A stretch of 64,000 bases of DNA from Actinobacillus equuli (GCF_900636745.1 NZ_LR134310.1:1294501-1358500); one strand, 5' to 3'. Numbered from the stretch's first letter, positions 17,080-27,448 are shown. The notes: generated from the sequence alone by a model not told the origin. Made by a program: numbers and translations.

Positions 17080-19263
17080 ATGAAAAGCCTATTCAAAAAG
17101 ATTCAAACCGACTGGTTGTCGGAAAATATCATTAAAACGCTTCCTATCTTTATTGCGATAAATCTTGTTTCGGTTGTGGTGTGGCAATTACAGATGTCAC
17201 ATCTTGCTATGCCGTTGGTGCTGGGGGTAATTGCCGGCGGTTTAGTGGATTTGGATAGCAGTTTAACCGGCAAAGTGAAGAATTTAGCACTGAGTTTAGT
17301 CGCTTTTTCGTTATCCACTTTGAGTGCGCAGTGGTCGCTCAGTGTAGGCTGGTTGTTTTTGCCGGTGGCAATGGTCAGCACTTTTGCGTTAGTGATGTTG
17401 GGGGCGATTGGGCAGCGTTATAGTACGATTGCTTTCGGTACGTTAATTGTGTCGGTTTATACTTGCTTGACCTACAGCGCAGACGATAGTTGGTACGGCA
17501 GTCCGTTAATGATTTTAGCCGGTGCGCTGTTATATGGGCTGGTCAGTATTGTCGTGCATTTATGTTTTCCGAATCGTTTGGTGCAGGAAAACTTAGCGAA
17601 AGCGTATGATGCGTTAGCCGCCTATTTACAGGCAAAATCAGAATATTTTGATCCGGACGATGATGATTTGCCTGCTAAGCAATTGGCGTTGGCAAAGGCA
17701 AATCAGCAAGTGATGGCGGCTTTCGACCAAACTCGAGTTTCGCTGTTTTATCGTTTACAAGGGCAACATCGCCATGTCCGCACCCGTCGTTTATTGCGCT
17801 ATTACTTTACCGCGCAAGATATTTTAGAGCGTGCGAGTTCCAGCCATTATCAATATCACGAACTTTTCCAACAACTCAGCAATAGCGATTTAATGTTCCG
17901 TTTTCAGCGGGTGATGGAACTTCAGGCGATGGCTTGCCAACGAATCGCTTCAGCGCTGCGTCATCGAGAAAGCTATCAACACAGTGTGCGGGGCGAGAAA
18001 GCGTTACAAGGTTTGTTGAATTCATTGAATTATCATCAGGCAAGAGGGTTACATAGTGCGCATCGTTGGTTATCGATTGCCGAGAACTTACGCAATATTG
18101 AAGGGCAGTTAAGCCAAATTGAGCAACAGACATCAGTAGATAATTTACGCAAAGATTTTGCCAAATCCGCCCGCTTAACAGCGGAAAACGTATCGGGTTT
18201 ACGTAATATGTTTTCGGCGATTCGCAGCCAATGTACGCTTTCTTCACAGCTATTTCGTCATGCGTTACGTTTATCGTTAGTGGTATTTGCTTGTAGTTTA
18301 ATCGTGTTTTTATCCGGCTTAGATAACAAAGGTTATTGGATTTTGCTGACCGCTATTTTCGTTTGCCAGCCGAATTATTCCGCCACTAAAAAACGCCTGA
18401 TTCAACGGGTGATCGGGACAATGCTCGGGGTGTTTGTCGGCTATTGTTTCCAATATTTTTCACCCAGTTTGGAAGCGCAATTGGGGCTAATTACTTTAAC
18501 CGGCAGTTTGTATTACTTTTTTAGGGTAAGTAATTACGGCTCTTCCACCTTCTTTATTACGCTATTGGTGTTTGTGAGTCTAGATGTGGCGGGCTTGGGC
18601 GCACAAAATGCCTTATTGCCTCGTTTATTTGATACGTTATTAGGCACAGCAATTGCGTGGTTGGCGGTTTCGTTTATTTATCCGGACTGGAAATATTTGA
18701 ATTTACATCAAAATTTACAGAATACGTTGAAAGCAAGCGGGCAATATTTACGCCATATTTTGGCGCAGTTGCAATTCGGTTATAACGATCAGCTTGGCTA
18801 TCGAGTGGCACGCCGAGACGTACATAACCATATTTCAGCGTTGAGTGCGGTAATTTCAAATATGCATAGCGAGCCGCAAAAATACCAAAATGCGCTGCAT
18901 TTTGCCCCGACGCTATTGGGGGTAACTTATACATTGTTAGGTTATATTTCCGCATTGGGTGCTTATCGGGTAGAAAGTCATGAACTGAATCATCATATTG
19001 ATTTTTCCGCAATTTTCTTTAGCCAGAGTAAAAAAGTCGTGAAGGTTTTAGATGAAATGACTTATGCGAAAGTTAGCGGTGTGCATATTGAGCAACAGCT
19101 AGCGGACATAGATCAGGCGTTAAATCAATTTGAAATTGAACATCAAGCCGGAGAAGACCGATTAGCCTTGGTGTTAACACAACAATTGCGTTTGATTGTG
19201 CAGCTCTTGCCTCAACTTCAGGCATTGGTAAACAAAGAACATTTCTATTCACAGCAGCATTAA
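17080..19263 (+). CDS. yccS: FUSC family membrane protein, YccS-like
   Basis: A 727-residue inner-membrane protein of the fusaric-acid-resistance (FUSC/AaeB-like) family, close in length and layout to YccS (about 720). Two blocks of about five to six helices (around residues 18-165 and 395-535) are each followed by long helical cytoplasmic domains; QPNYSATKKRLIQRVIGTMLGV is the conserved FUSC motif after the second block. Possible export of aromatic acids is known only from relatives. The ATG at 17080 has no purine-rich ribosome-binding site, because a USS arm lies there. Confidence 0.85.
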   Translation: MKSLFKKIQTDWLSENIIKTLPIFIAINLVSVVVWQLQMSHLAMPLVLGVIAGGLVDLDSSLTGKVKNLALSLVAFSLSTLSAQWSLSVGWLFLPVAMVSTFALVMLGAIGQRYSTIAFGTLIVSVYTCLTYSADDSWYGSPLMILAGALLYGLVSIVVHLCFPNRLVQENLAKAYDALAAYLQAKSEYFDPDDDDLPAKQLALAKANQQVMAAFDQTRVSLFYRLQGQHRHVRTRRLLRYYFTAQDILERASSSHYQYHELFQQLSNSDLMFRFQRVMELQAMACQRIASALRHRESYQHSVRGEKALQGLLNSLNYHQARGLHSAHRWLSIAENLRNIEGQLSQIEQQTSVDNLRKDFAKSARLTAENVSGLRNMFSAIRSQCTLSSQLFRHALRLSLVVFACSLIVFLSGLDNKGYWILLTAIFVCQPNYSATKKRLIQRVIGTMLGVFVGYCFQYFSPSLEAQLGLITLTGSLYYFFRVSNYGSSTFFITLLVFVSLDVAGLGAQNALLPRLFDTLLGTAIAWLAVSFIYPDWKYLNLHQNLQNTLKASGQYLRHILAQLQFGYNDQLGYRVARRDVHNHISALSAVISNMHSEPQKYQNALHFAPTLLGVTYTLLGYISALGAYRVESHELNHHIDFSAIFFSQSKKVVKVLDEMTYAKVSGVHIEQQLADIDQALNQFEIEHQAGEDRLALVLTQQLRLIVQLLPQLQALVNKEHFYSQQH

Positions 19264-19269
19264 CCGTCA

Positions 19270-19317
19270 ACAAGCGGTCCGATTTGCCGAATTTTTTGCA
19301 AATCGAACCGCTTTTTT
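19270..19317 (+). terminator. USS pair acting as terminator after yccS
   Basis: ACAAGCGGTCCGATTTG pairs imperfectly with CAAATCGAACCGCTT and is followed by TTTTTT, six bases after the stop codon. The hairpin therefore doubles as uptake signal and intrinsic terminator. Confidence 0.75.
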
Positions 19318-19447
19318 ATTACATATACGTATAACAATGCACCATAGATTGTATGAAATTTCGCAAAATAGTCTTAGAATGCGAACTTGCACATCCTTAG
19401 TCTGCCTATATTGATGTGTGGAATAGATTTATTTATGGAGAGTTTTA

Positions 19448-19861
19448 GTGTTAAGTAAACAGTCTGCAATTCAAGGCTTTATTTTGGCAGGGTTATATAA
19501 TCTTGTCGGTATTTTAGGTTTTACTCAGTTTTTCACCAATCCCACCTTAATGGAAAATGATCCGATCGTTTTTTCTTGGCTTGGTCAAATTGCGATTATT
19601 TTATGGGGCTTGGCTTATTGGTCGGTCGCTCGTCGCTTTTGGTTAACGCCTCACTTAGTATTAATTTTTTGTTTGGAAAAAATGTTGTATGCCGCCGCTT
19701 GGGCATATTGGCTAGCGACCCAGCCCGAAAAATTAGATGCGCTTGCCGGACAATCTATGCTGATGTTTTGCTTTTTTGCTAGCTATGGTTTCGGCGATTT
19801 CTTATTTGGTCTTTTCTTCGGGTTGGCGGCAATCAACGCTTTTAAAGGCCGTTATTATTAG
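19448..19861 (+). CDS. Small four-helix membrane protein, unknown function
   Basis: A 137-residue protein with four hydrophobic segments (about 10-28, 45-62, 70-90, 103-128). The GTG start at 19448 is supported by GGAGAG five bases upstream; the nearest upstream ATG is out of frame. No domain recognised. It lies 42 bases before the tannase-like gene on the same strand, so the two may be cotranscribed. Confidence 0.75.
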   Translation: MLSKQSAIQGFILAGLYNLVGILGFTQFFTNPTLMENDPIVFSWLGQIAIILWGLAYWSVARRFWLTPHLVLIFCLEKMLYAAAWAYWLATQPEKLDALAGQSMLMFCFFASYGFGDFLFGLFFGLAAINAFKGRYY

Positions 19862-19903
19862 ACGGCTAAATTTTTCATAACATAATGATAAGGAAGTGAA
19901 CTT

Positions 19904-21532
19904 ATGCACAAACTCACGGCAATTTCCAGTGCGCTAGCATTGATCGGCATCAGCCAAGTGGCAAATGCAGAAACTCAAACCGATTGGTCGGCGGTGCAGC
20001 AATGTGCCGCATTAAAAGAGGCGAAAATTTACGATACGCAGATTATCAAAATTGAATGGTTGCCAGCCGGCGAATTACCCCAAGATAAGAATGCGGCGAT
20101 GAGCGGTGCAAGTGCGAAGCCGGTGACTGCCGGCGCACATTGTATTGTCACCGGTGAAATAGAAAAACGTATCGGGGTAAACGGCAAACCGTATGCGATT
20201 AGTTTCCAACTTCGCTTACCGGAACAATGGAATAAGAAATTCTTATTTCAAGGCGGTGGCGGCACGAACGGTGTAGTATCTCCTGCGATTGGTAAAACAC
20301 CGGTGCGTGGTTCGGACGCTTTACCAGCGCTGTCTCGTGGTTATGCGGTGGTGAGTACCGATAGCGGCCATGGCGGTGGTTCTCGGGACACCTCGTTTTC
20401 GGAAGATCAATTGGCTCGTTTTAACTATGCGCTAGCTTCCACCGGTAAAGTAACAGCGGTTGCTAAACAACTTATCGAACAAATGTATCAAACGAAGCCG
20501 AGCAAGAGCTTCTTCATGGGCTGCTCGAATGGCGGACGAGAGGCGATGCAAGCGGCAATGCGTTATCCGCACGAATTTGACGGGGTAGTCGCCGGTAATC
20601 CAGGTTTCCGTTTATCGAGAGCCGCCGTGGCGGAAGCGTGGGATAACCAACATTTCTTGAAATATGCGCCAACCAATGAAAAAGGCGAAAAAATTGTTGC
20701 CAATGCGCTGACGCAAGCGGATTTGGACGTGGTGGTAAAAGGCGTGCTTAAACAGTGTGATGCCAAAGACGGCTTAGCGGACGGCATCATTAACGCTTGG
20801 GAACAGTGCGACTTTAAACCGGAAATGGTAAAAGCGGAATTAGGTGAGCGTGCGGAACAAAAAGTCGCGTTATTAAATGCCATTTTTGGCGGGGCGAAAA
20901 ATAGCCGTGGTGAAAACGTATATGCTTCTTGGCCTTATGACGCTGGTCTGAATACCAACGGTTGGCGAGTGTGGAAACACGGTTCTTCGCAAACGGCTGA
21001 ACCGAATGCCATCAATTTTACCATGGGCGTGAAAAGTTTAGCGCAATATTTTATGACACCGCATAATCCGGCGTTTGATACGCTCACATTCGATTTTGAT
21101 AAAGATGTTGCCAAAACGGCTGAAATCGCCGGGGTAAATGATGCCGATGAAACGGATTTATCTTACTTCCAAGCGAAAGGCGGTAAGATGATTATTTTTG
21201 AGGGTGTGTCCGATCCGGTATTTTCCGCACATGATTTACGAGATTGGTATAACCAATTGCAGGCGAATATGAAAGATGTACAGGGTTTTGCTCGGGTATT
21301 TATGGTGCCGGGTATGAACCATTGCGGTATGGGGCCGGCCACGGAGAACTTCGATCCGCTTACGGCGTTAGAGCAATGGACGGATGAGGGCAAAGCGCCT
21401 GATTTTATTCTTGCAAAAGCTGGACCTGAGATGTCAAATAAAGCGAAAGAAATGCCGCTGTGTCCATATCCGAAAATTGCGACTTATGTCGGTGGAGATG
21501 AAAACAAAGCCACCAGCTTTGAATGTAAATAG
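19904..21532 (+). CDS. Secreted tannase/feruloyl-esterase family hydrolase
   Basis: 542 residues with a cleavable signal peptide ending about ANA-ET (residue 22). It belongs to the tannase/feruloyl esterase family (Pfam PF07519): the nucleophile elbow is MGCSNGGREAM (Cys207-Ser208), the acid is in FEGVSDPVFS, and the histidine is in MNHCGMG. The Cys beside Ser and the Cys after His form the family's CS-D-HC motif, with a disulfide joining the catalytic residues. It would cleave ester bonds of aromatic acids in the periplasm or outside. GGAAG precedes the ATG. The natural substrate in an animal-associated bacterium is unclear. Confidence 0.87.
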   Translation: MHKLTAISSALALIGISQVANAETQTDWSAVQQCAALKEAKIYDTQIIKIEWLPAGELPQDKNAAMSGASAKPVTAGAHCIVTGEIEKRIGVNGKPYAISFQLRLPEQWNKKFLFQGGGGTNGVVSPAIGKTPVRGSDALPALSRGYAVVSTDSGHGGGSRDTSFSEDQLARFNYALASTGKVTAVAKQLIEQMYQTKPSKSFFMGCSNGGREAMQAAMRYPHEFDGVVAGNPGFRLSRAAVAEAWDNQHFLKYAPTNEKGEKIVANALTQADLDVVVKGVLKQCDAKDGLADGIINAWEQCDFKPEMVKAELGERAEQKVALLNAIFGGAKNSRGENVYASWPYDAGLNTNGWRVWKHGSSQTAEPNAINFTMGVKSLAQYFMTPHNPAFDTLTFDFDKDVAKTAEIAGVNDADETDLSYFQAKGGKMIIFEGVSDPVFSAHDLRDWYNQLQANMKDVQGFARVFMVPGMNHCGMGPATENFDPLTALEQWTDEGKAPDFILAKAGPEMSNKAKEMPLCPYPKIATYVGGDENKATSFECK

Positions 21533-21605
21533 GGTGCAACTCTAATAGACAACCGGTTGATTTTGCAAAATTTTTCGCAATTTTGACCGCTTACTGAGGA
21601 TTCTA

Positions 21606-22115
21606 ATGAAAAAATATCTAATTTTATTAATCAGCCTATTTGCTTTAAATTCTGTTGCGGCAGAAGGCTATAAAGATCTGAAATTTGGCAGCTCGATTGA
21701 TGAGGTGCGAAAAAGCAAATTATGCCTAAGTATGTGGGAAGAACTTGAAGCGGATAATGTTTGGCGCTGTAATCAGTTTAAGTTTGCCGAACAGCCGATA
21801 AAAGCTATTATCCGTTTTGCTGATCAGAGATTAGAATTAATCAATCTAGTGCTGGCGGCGCATGAACGAGATCGTGTGAGCCAAGGTTTACGCCAAAAAT
21901 ACGGTGAGCCGACTCATATTTCCGGCAATATCAAATTAGGACAGCTGTTACCAACCGATCAAAAATGGTTTATGGTATTTGATGATGACAGTATTCGCTT
22001 GATCTTCATTCCGGCGACAAAAGTTGATACCCCACAGGGGCAGACTACCGTACCGGCGCAATTGAATTTGCGTTATCAGCCGAAAAAGGCGAATAGTTTG
22101 ATTGACGATCTATAG
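21606..22115 (+). CDS. Small secreted protein, unknown function
   Basis: 169 residues with signal peptide MKKYLILLISLFALNSVAA; the mature part begins EGYKDLKFGSSIDEVRKSKLC, a pattern seen in small periplasmic proteins with the sequence 'LKFG-hydrophilic-S-EV'. Two cysteines (in SKLCLSMW and WRCNQF) may pair. A GAGG ribosome-binding site lies next to a degenerate USS pair (21551-21592). Same strand as the tannase-like gene, 73 bases behind it. Function not recognised. Confidence 0.75.
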   Translation: MKKYLILLISLFALNSVAAEGYKDLKFGSSIDEVRKSKLCLSMWEELEADNVWRCNQFKFAEQPIKAIIRFADQRLELINLVLAAHERDRVSQGLRQKYGEPTHISGNIKLGQLLPTDQKWFMVFDDDSIRLIFIPATKVDTPQGQTTVPAQLNLRYQPKKANSLIDDL

Positions 22116-22131
22116 CGTATTAAGCCTTTAT

Positions 22132-22177
22132 AAGCGGTCATTTTTTTGCAAAACTTTGCATGAAAATGACCGCTTTT
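22132..22177. repeat. USS pair before mqo
   Basis: AAGCGGTCA and TGACCGCTT flank TTTGCAAAACTTTGCA, and the right arm runs into TTTT. It can serve as terminator for the 21606-22115 gene. Confidence 0.75.
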
Positions 22178-22208
22178 ATTTTGCCTCATTTCTACATAGA
22201 GTTTATAA

Positions 22209-22254
22209 AAATGTGATCTGGTTCACATTTTTGATACCTATTTCACGGTATAAT
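22209..22254 (+). promoter_or_regulatory. CRP site and -10 element of mqo
   Basis: TGTGA-TCTGGT-TCACA (22212-22227) matches all 10 core bases, and TATAAT is at 22249-22254. The site centre lies about 41.5 bp before the expected start point, so this is a class II CRP-activated promoter by geometry. Confidence 0.85.
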
Positions 22255-22291
22255 TTCACAAAAACTTAACAATAATTTAATAAGGAATGTT

Positions 22292-23770
22292 ATGAGTAAC
22301 TCGCCTTCTGCCGTTTCCTCATTTTCGGATGTCACTTTAATCGGGGCTGGGATTATGAGCGGAACCTTAGGTACGTTGTTAAAAGAACTTGCACCTCACA
22401 AGACCATCAGTGTCTTTGAAAAATTATCGGCAGTAGGTTTAGAAAGCTCAAACGAATGGCACAATGCAGGCACCGGCCATGCGGCATTATGTGAGCTGAA
22501 TTACACCGCACAGCAAGCGAACGGTGAAATTGAAACCGAACGCGCATTGAAAATTTTCGAAGATTTCCAGTTGTCGTTACAGCTTTGGAGTTACTTGGTT
22601 GAAACCGGAAAAATTAGTCAGCCGCAGCAATTTATTCAGCCGATTCCACATATCAGTTTCGTGCAGGGCGAAGCCGATGTCGCGTTTCTGAAAAAACGCT
22701 ATCAAGCATTAACCCAACATCATTTTTTTGCTGAGATGCAATTTAGCCAAGCGCCGGAACAATTGGCACAATGGATACCGTTGATGATGACGGATCGCTC
22801 CGCGAATCAGCCGGTTGCCGCCAGTTATATGGCGGGAGGCACTGATGTCAATTTCGGTGCGTTAACCCGCAAATTATTCGCTTACTTAGCTACGCAAGAA
22901 GCGGAACTCAACTTAAATCATCAAGTCTCGGATTTAGTTCGCTTACCGAATGGCGAGTGGGAAATTTCCGTGATTGACGCTTCAAATCAGCTACGTAAAC
23001 ATCGTAGTAAATTTGTGTTTATCGGTTGTGGTGGCGGTAGTTTGCATTTGTTACAGAAATCCGGTATTGCCGAGGCGAAAAGTATCGGCGGCTTTCCGGT
23101 TAGCGGTTTATTTATGGTGTGTAACAATCCGCAAGTGATTGCCCAGCATCAGGCTAAAGTGTATGGCAAAGCGAAAGTGGGTGCACCGCCAATGTCCGTG
23201 CCTCACTTAGATAGCCGTTTTATCAATGGTAAGCAAACATTATTGTTCGGGCCTTTTGCCGGTTTTACGACTAAATTTTTAAAACAAGGCAGCCATTTCG
23301 ACTTAATTACCTCTATTCGCCCGGCGAATTTTAGCTCGGTGATGATTGCCGGTGTTAAAAACTTACCACTAGCTAATTATTTAGTAAAACAGGCGATGTT
23401 AACCAAAGAACAGCGTATGGCGGAGCTGCGAGAGTTTATGCCGAATGCTAAAAGCGAAGATTGGGATTTGTTAGTTGCCGGTCAGCGCGTACAGGTGATT
23501 CGTCAAAACGATATGCGTTTTGGTACGGAAGTGATTCACGCTCAAGACGGTTCGCTTGCGGTGCTGCTTGGTGCGTCTCCGGGCGCATCCACTTCGGTAA
23601 AAGCGATGCTAGATGTGATTTGTCGCTGCTTTGTTGATGAGTTGCCTGAATGGCAGACTAAACTTGAACAAATGATGCCTTCTTTCAATAAAGCGTTACG
23701 CAATGAGCCGGAACTTTATACACAGCTTAAAGCACGCTTTGCCTCAAGTTTGAAACTTACCCTCAACTAA
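22292..23770 (+). CDS. mqo: Malate:quinone oxidoreductase
   Basis: FAD-dependent, membrane-associated enzyme that oxidises malate to oxaloacetate and passes electrons to quinone; 492 residues. The FAD-binding start is [20 protein letters not shown], followed by [21 protein letters not shown], characteristic of Mqo, and [18 protein letters not shown] near the C-terminus. AAGGA precedes the ATG. With lldD downstream it forms a respiratory block that feeds the quinone pool from host-derived organic acids; a strong CRP site controls it. Confidence 0.96.
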   Translation: MSNSPSAVSSFSDVTLIGAGIMSGTLGTLLKELAPHKTISVFEKLSAVGLESSNEWHNAGTGHAALCELNYTAQQANGEIETERALKIFEDFQLSLQLWSYLVETGKISQPQQFIQPIPHISFVQGEADVAFLKKRYQALTQHHFFAEMQFSQAPEQLAQWIPLMMTDRSANQPVAASYMAGGTDVNFGALTRKLFAYLATQEAELNLNHQVSDLVRLPNGEWEISVIDASNQLRKHRSKFVFIGCGGGSLHLLQKSGIAEAKSIGGFPVSGLFMVCNNPQVIAQHQAKVYGKAKVGAPPMSVPHLDSRFINGKQTLLFGPFAGFTTKFLKQGSHFDLITSIRPANFSSVMIAGVKNLPLANYLVKQAMLTKEQRMAELREFMPNAKSEDWDLLVAGQRVQVIRQNDMRFGTEVIHAQDGSLAVLLGASPGASTSVKAMLDVICRCFVDELPEWQTKLEQMMPSFNKALRNEPELYTQLKARFASSLKLTLN

Positions 23771-23775
23771 CGGAT

Positions 23776-23838
23776 AAGCGGTCGTTTTTAGTGTGATTTT
23801 TGCAATTTGCAAAAAAATTGCCAAAATTGACCGCTTGC
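23776..23838. repeat. USS pair between mqo and lldD
   Basis: AAGCGGT and ACCGCTTGC are inverted, with TTTGCAA copies between. The remaining gap up to 24015 holds the lldD promoter; TGTGATCTCTG at 23884 is only a CRP half-site. Confidence 0.7.
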
Positions 23839-24015
23839 TTCCCCCTCTGTTTTACCTACTTTCCAGCATATTTCGAAAATTTGTGTGATCTCTGACGCAT
23901 TTTCACAAAAAATTCACATTCTGTTATATCTTCACTAACATTTTTGATCTAGAATCTAAATATTAATTATTCGCATTTTAATTAGCTCCATAATATTTAG
24001 AATAAAGAGGTAAAA

Positions 24016-25161
24016 ATGATTATTTCATCAGCCAATGACTATCGTGAAGCCGCACGTCGCCGTGTTCCCCCGTTTATGTTTCATTATGCGGACGGCGGAT
24101 CATTTGCAGAGCGTACTCTAGAGCGCAATGTGACTGATCTCGCCGATCTCGCATTACGTCAACGTGTGTTAAAAGATATGTCGAAGCTTGATACCGAAAT
24201 TGAATTATTCGGTGAAAAACTGGCAATTCCGGCGGTGTTAGCACCGGTGGGCGCTTGTGGTATGTATGCTCGCCGTGGCGAAGTGCAGGCGGCGCAAGCG
24301 GCAGAAAATAAAGGCATTCCGTTCACGCTTTCGACTGTCTCAATTTGTCCGATTGAAGAAGTGACTGCCGCAATTAAACGCCCAATGTGGTTCCAACTTT
24401 ATGTGTTAAAAGACCGTGGTTTTATGAAACACGTGCTAGAACGTGCCAAAGCGGCTGGTTGTTCAACCTTAGTGTTTACCGTGGATATGCCGACACCGGG
24501 CGCACGTTATCGTGATCGCCATTCGGGTATGAGTGGTGATTACAAAGAAATTCGCCGTGCATTACAAGCGGTAACTCACCCGTTCTGGGCGTGGGATGTT
24601 GGTATTAAAGGTAAACCGCATACGCTTGGTAACGTTTCGGCTTATACCGGTAAAGCAGTGGGTTTAGATGATTACGTCGTGTGGTTAGGCGAGAACTTCG
24701 ACCCGTCAATTTCGTGGAAAGATCTGGAATGGATTCGTGATTTCTGGGACGGCCCAATGGTGATCAAGGGTATTTTAGATCCGGAAGATGCGAAAGATGC
24801 GGTACGTTTCGGTGCGGACGGTATTGTGGTTTCAAATCACGGCGGTCGCCAGCTAGACGGTGCATTATCCAGCGCAAGAGCCTTACCTTCGATTGCGGAT
24901 GCGGTGAAAGGCGATATTAAAATTCTTGCCGATTCAGGCATTCGTAACGGCTTAGATATTGTACGTATGCTCGCATTAGGTGCGGACGCTACTATGCTTG
25001 GACGTGCGTTTGTGTATGCTCTCGGCGCAGCAGGCAAAGCCGGTGTAGAAAATATGTTAGATATCTTCAAGAAAGAAATGCACGTCGCAATGACCCTTAC
25101 CAGCAACCAAAAAATCAGCGACATCACCCGTGATGCGCTAGTGGATTTAAGTAAGTTGTAA
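24016..25161 (+). CDS. lldD: L-lactate dehydrogenase (quinone)
   Basis: FMN enzyme of the inner membrane that oxidises L-lactate to pyruvate with quinone as acceptor; 381 residues. It has the full alpha-hydroxyacid oxidase pattern: the N-terminal [17 protein letters not shown], the catalytic histidine in [21 protein letters not shown] and [18 protein letters not shown] lies five bases before the ATG. It stands without lldP or lldR neighbours. A terminator of the duplicated type follows 19 bases after its stop. Confidence 0.96.
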   Translation: MIISSANDYREAARRRVPPFMFHYADGGSFAERTLERNVTDLADLALRQRVLKDMSKLDTEIELFGEKLAIPAVLAPVGACGMYARRGEVQAAQAAENKGIPFTLSTVSICPIEEVTAAIKRPMWFQLYVLKDRGFMKHVLERAKAAGCSTLVFTVDMPTPGARYRDRHSGMSGDYKEIRRALQAVTHPFWAWDVGIKGKPHTLGNVSAYTGKAVGLDDYVVWLGENFDPSISWKDLEWIRDFWDGPMVIKGILDPEDAKDAVRFGADGIVVSNHGGRQLDGALSSARALPSIADAVKGDIKILADSGIRNGLDIVRMLALGADATMLGRAFVYALGAAGKAGVENMLDIFKKEMHVAMTLTSNQKISDITRDALVDLSKL

Positions 25162-25180
25162 CATTAACTCTTATATAAAC

Positions 25181-25219
25181 AAAAAGCCCCAGCTCTTGCG
25201 AGCGAGGGCTTTTTTTGTG
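25181..25219 (+). terminator. Terminator after lldD, copy 1 of a 39-bp direct repeat
   Basis: AAAAAGCCC / GGGCTTTTTTT stem with internal loop and T7 run. The same 39 bases occur exactly at 27449-27487, next to ssrA. The bases after copy 1 (AGCTGGAGTATTTGGAC, 25225-25241) loosely resemble the ssrA 3' end, which supports this copy being the far end of an insertion. Confidence 0.85.
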
Positions 25220-25250
25220 GGATTAGCTGGAGTATTTGGACTATTTTTTG

Positions 25251-26124
25251 TTAAAAACTTTCTTTTAATAATTTCAAAACACATTCCATTTTGGCGGATT
25301 GTTTACGGTGAGCAGTGACGGCATATAGATTGTAGTACGGCATTTGAATATGCGGCAGTACTATTTCCAATTCTTCTTTTTTAATTGCTGAGGCAATTTC
25401 ACCTTCAAGTTGGAAGGTGAGTCCGAAGCCTGCAATAGCCAAGGTTCTCGCTGCAAGAATAGTTGGGCAGTGTAGAATTTTACTACTACGAAATTGCCCC
25501 AAGTTTAGATTGCTAAAAGCATTATTAAATACGCTATCGTTATATTTCAGCCATTTTTGTGCTAATAAATCCGTTGGCGTACGAATAGGATTTTCAGCTA
25601 AATATGCGGGGGAAGCACATAGACAAAGTCGCCATTGAGTAAGGTAACGGACGATCAATTGGCTATTAGGGGCTGGTTCGGCAGCACGTATAGCAATATC
25701 AATTGAGCCATCCATTAAATCTGCAATACTGTCATCCGTCAGTAAAATCAGTTCAATTTGCGGATAAGCTTGTTCTAAACGTTGAATAAAGTGCTGTATT
25801 TCTCTGCTTTCAATAAAACCGCTCGGTAAACTCATGCGAATTTTGCCTTTAAAATCTGTTTGAAGAGCGGTCAGATTTTGTTGAGATGTTACTTACTAGT
25901 GCATGTTCAATTTCTTTCGCACCTTGCCATAATATCTGTCCAGCTTCCGTTGGGCTTATTTTCCGTGTAGTACGATTAAGTACACGAATACCGTAATGTT
26001 TTTCTAGTTGGCGAATATGTTGGCTAACAGCAGAACTACTAATACCTAACTCTCTCGCTACCTGAGACATATTTCCTGCATCTAGTACTTTTCCCAGAAT
26101 TAATAATGCCTTAACGGTTTCCAT
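25251..26124 (-). pseudogene. LysR-family regulator broken by a frameshift
   Basis: The N-terminal part (25849-26124) encodes the LysR winged helix: VARELGISSSAVSQHIRQLE. The C-terminal part (25251-25835) encodes the substrate-binding domain. They lie in different frames; in the +1 frame the missing joint reads ...LTALQTDFKGKIRMSLPSG, as expected for this family, so a single one-base indel between about 25845 and 25893 explains the break. If repaired, the product would be about 290 residues. It is divergent from the tautomerase gene, the usual arrangement of a LysR activator and its target. It could also be a sequencing error. Confidence 0.85.
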
Positions 26125-26244
26125 AATTACCTCATATTTATAAGTTTTTCTTCAAAGTGTATTAAGGAAACAAAGGATTATCAAGATAATCTAAATATAT
26201 ATAATGAGTCTTAACAAAAACATCATCTAAAAGAGGGAAATGTT

Positions 26245-26472
26245 ATGCCACATATCAATGTAAAATGTTATCCAAAAAATTTAACTGAAACGGAATTTAA
26301 TCATTTTATTTCAGAGCTCAATGTACTTGTGCAAAAACACTTAAAAGCAACAGATGATGTTGTTTCTATTCAATACACCGAAATTGAACCTGAAAATTGG
26401 GGTGATGTTTATCATCAGGAAATCAAGCCGAACTTGGCTAAATTGGCGAAAAAACCAGATTATGAAATGTAA
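26245..26472 (+). CDS. 4-oxalocrotonate tautomerase family protein, PptA-like
   Basis: 75 residues beginning MPHINVKCYP, so Pro1 becomes the N-terminal catalytic base after Met removal. It matches E. coli PptA along its length (IEPENWGDVYHQEIKP near 48-63; KKPDYEM at the end). Such enzymes tautomerise enols; the physiological substrate is unknown. GAGGG precedes the ATG. It is divergent from the broken lysR gene and 49 bases before the hydrolase gene, so the two are probably one transcript. Confidence 0.88.
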   Translation: MPHINVKCYPKNLTETEFNHFISELNVLVQKHLKATDDVVSIQYTEIEPENWGDVYHQEIKPNLAKLAKKPDYEM

Positions 26473-26521
26473 TAAACATGCTTCGTGAACATTAAATTAG
26501 CAATCTTTTCGGTAAAAAATT

Positions 26522-27391
26522 ATGAATAAATTGGCAAAATTTCTGATTATTTCGAGCACTTGTTTAAGTACAAGTAGCTTTGCTGAGAATGCCTTGCGTT
26601 ATTTTGGGCAACAGGAAAATAGCTACATAAGTTCCATAGCTTACGGTAATAATCGCCAAGCAGGACACTATCAGAATGTTGGTGATACGCAAATTTATTA
26701 TGAAATCTATGGTTCAGGTAAACCTGTGGTTGTGTTGCATGGTGGTTTAGTTGGCTCTATTGCTGAAATGGGGCAATTTATTGATAAATTATCTCCAAAT
26801 TATCAAGTGATAGCTGTTTCTACTCGTGGACACGGAAAATCAGGCATTGGCTCGTTAACCCCTAGTTACTCACAAAAAGCTAAAGATTTAAATGCCGTAT
26901 TAGGTCAAGTAAAAGAACCCGTCACTCTTTTAGGTTTTAGTGATGGCGCCTATACTGCTTATCAATTTGCTCTCGATTACCCTGAAAAAGTGAGCAAAAT
27001 CATTGCAATTGGAGCAGGGACTTGGAAGAAAGGTTTTCGCCATTTTGATGGCTCATTTACGGATTTTAGTAAACTGGATACAAATTATTGGCAACAGCAA
27101 CAAGGTATTCGTCCGGAGCCTGATCGTATGAATGAGTGGTATCAGCAAAATATTATGTATTTCAATCAATTGGAAGTATCAGCTGAAAGCTTATCAAAAA
27201 TCACACAGCCCGTTTTAGTATTAGCTGGCGAGAAAGATCAAAATGCCCCGTTAGATACGATAATTTCGGCTTATAAAGCGATACCAAATGCTCAGCTTGC
27301 TATTATCCCAAATGCTCCGCATCCTGTATTTCAAGTGAATTTCCCCGCAGTGTGGGAGAATATTGAACCGTTTTTAAAGCATGATAAATAA
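26522..27391 (+). CDS. Exported alpha/beta-fold hydrolase
   Basis: 289 residues with a signal peptide ending about SFA-EN (residue 21). Oxyanion region VVVLHGGLVGS, nucleophile elbow LLGFSDGAYTA (Ser140), acid in LAGEKDQNAP and histidine in PNAPHPVFQ give a complete triad. Substrate unknown. Codon use is AT-richer than in lldD. It closes the cassette between the two 39-bp repeats and is likely transcribed with the tautomerase gene under control of the now-broken LysR regulator. Confidence 0.85.
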   Translation: MNKLAKFLIISSTCLSTSSFAENALRYFGQQENSYISSIAYGNNRQAGHYQNVGDTQIYYEIYGSGKPVVVLHGGLVGSIAEMGQFIDKLSPNYQVIAVSTRGHGKSGIGSLTPSYSQKAKDLNAVLGQVKEPVTLLGFSDGAYTAYQFALDYPEKVSKIIAIGAGTWKKGFRHFDGSFTDFSKLDTNYWQQQQGIRPEPDRMNEWYQQNIMYFNQLEVSAESLSKITQPVLVLAGEKDQNAPLDTIISAYKAIPNAQLAIIPNAPHPVFQVNFPAVWENIEPFLKHDK

Positions 27392-27448
27392 ATGTTATCA
27401 GCCATGGTGTTTACCGCTATTTATCAAAAGCGTGACATATAAGAATAG

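Noticed and set aside
23884..23905. CRP site before lldD
   Set aside because: TGTGA is present but the second half is ACGCA instead of TCACA, so only a half-site exists.
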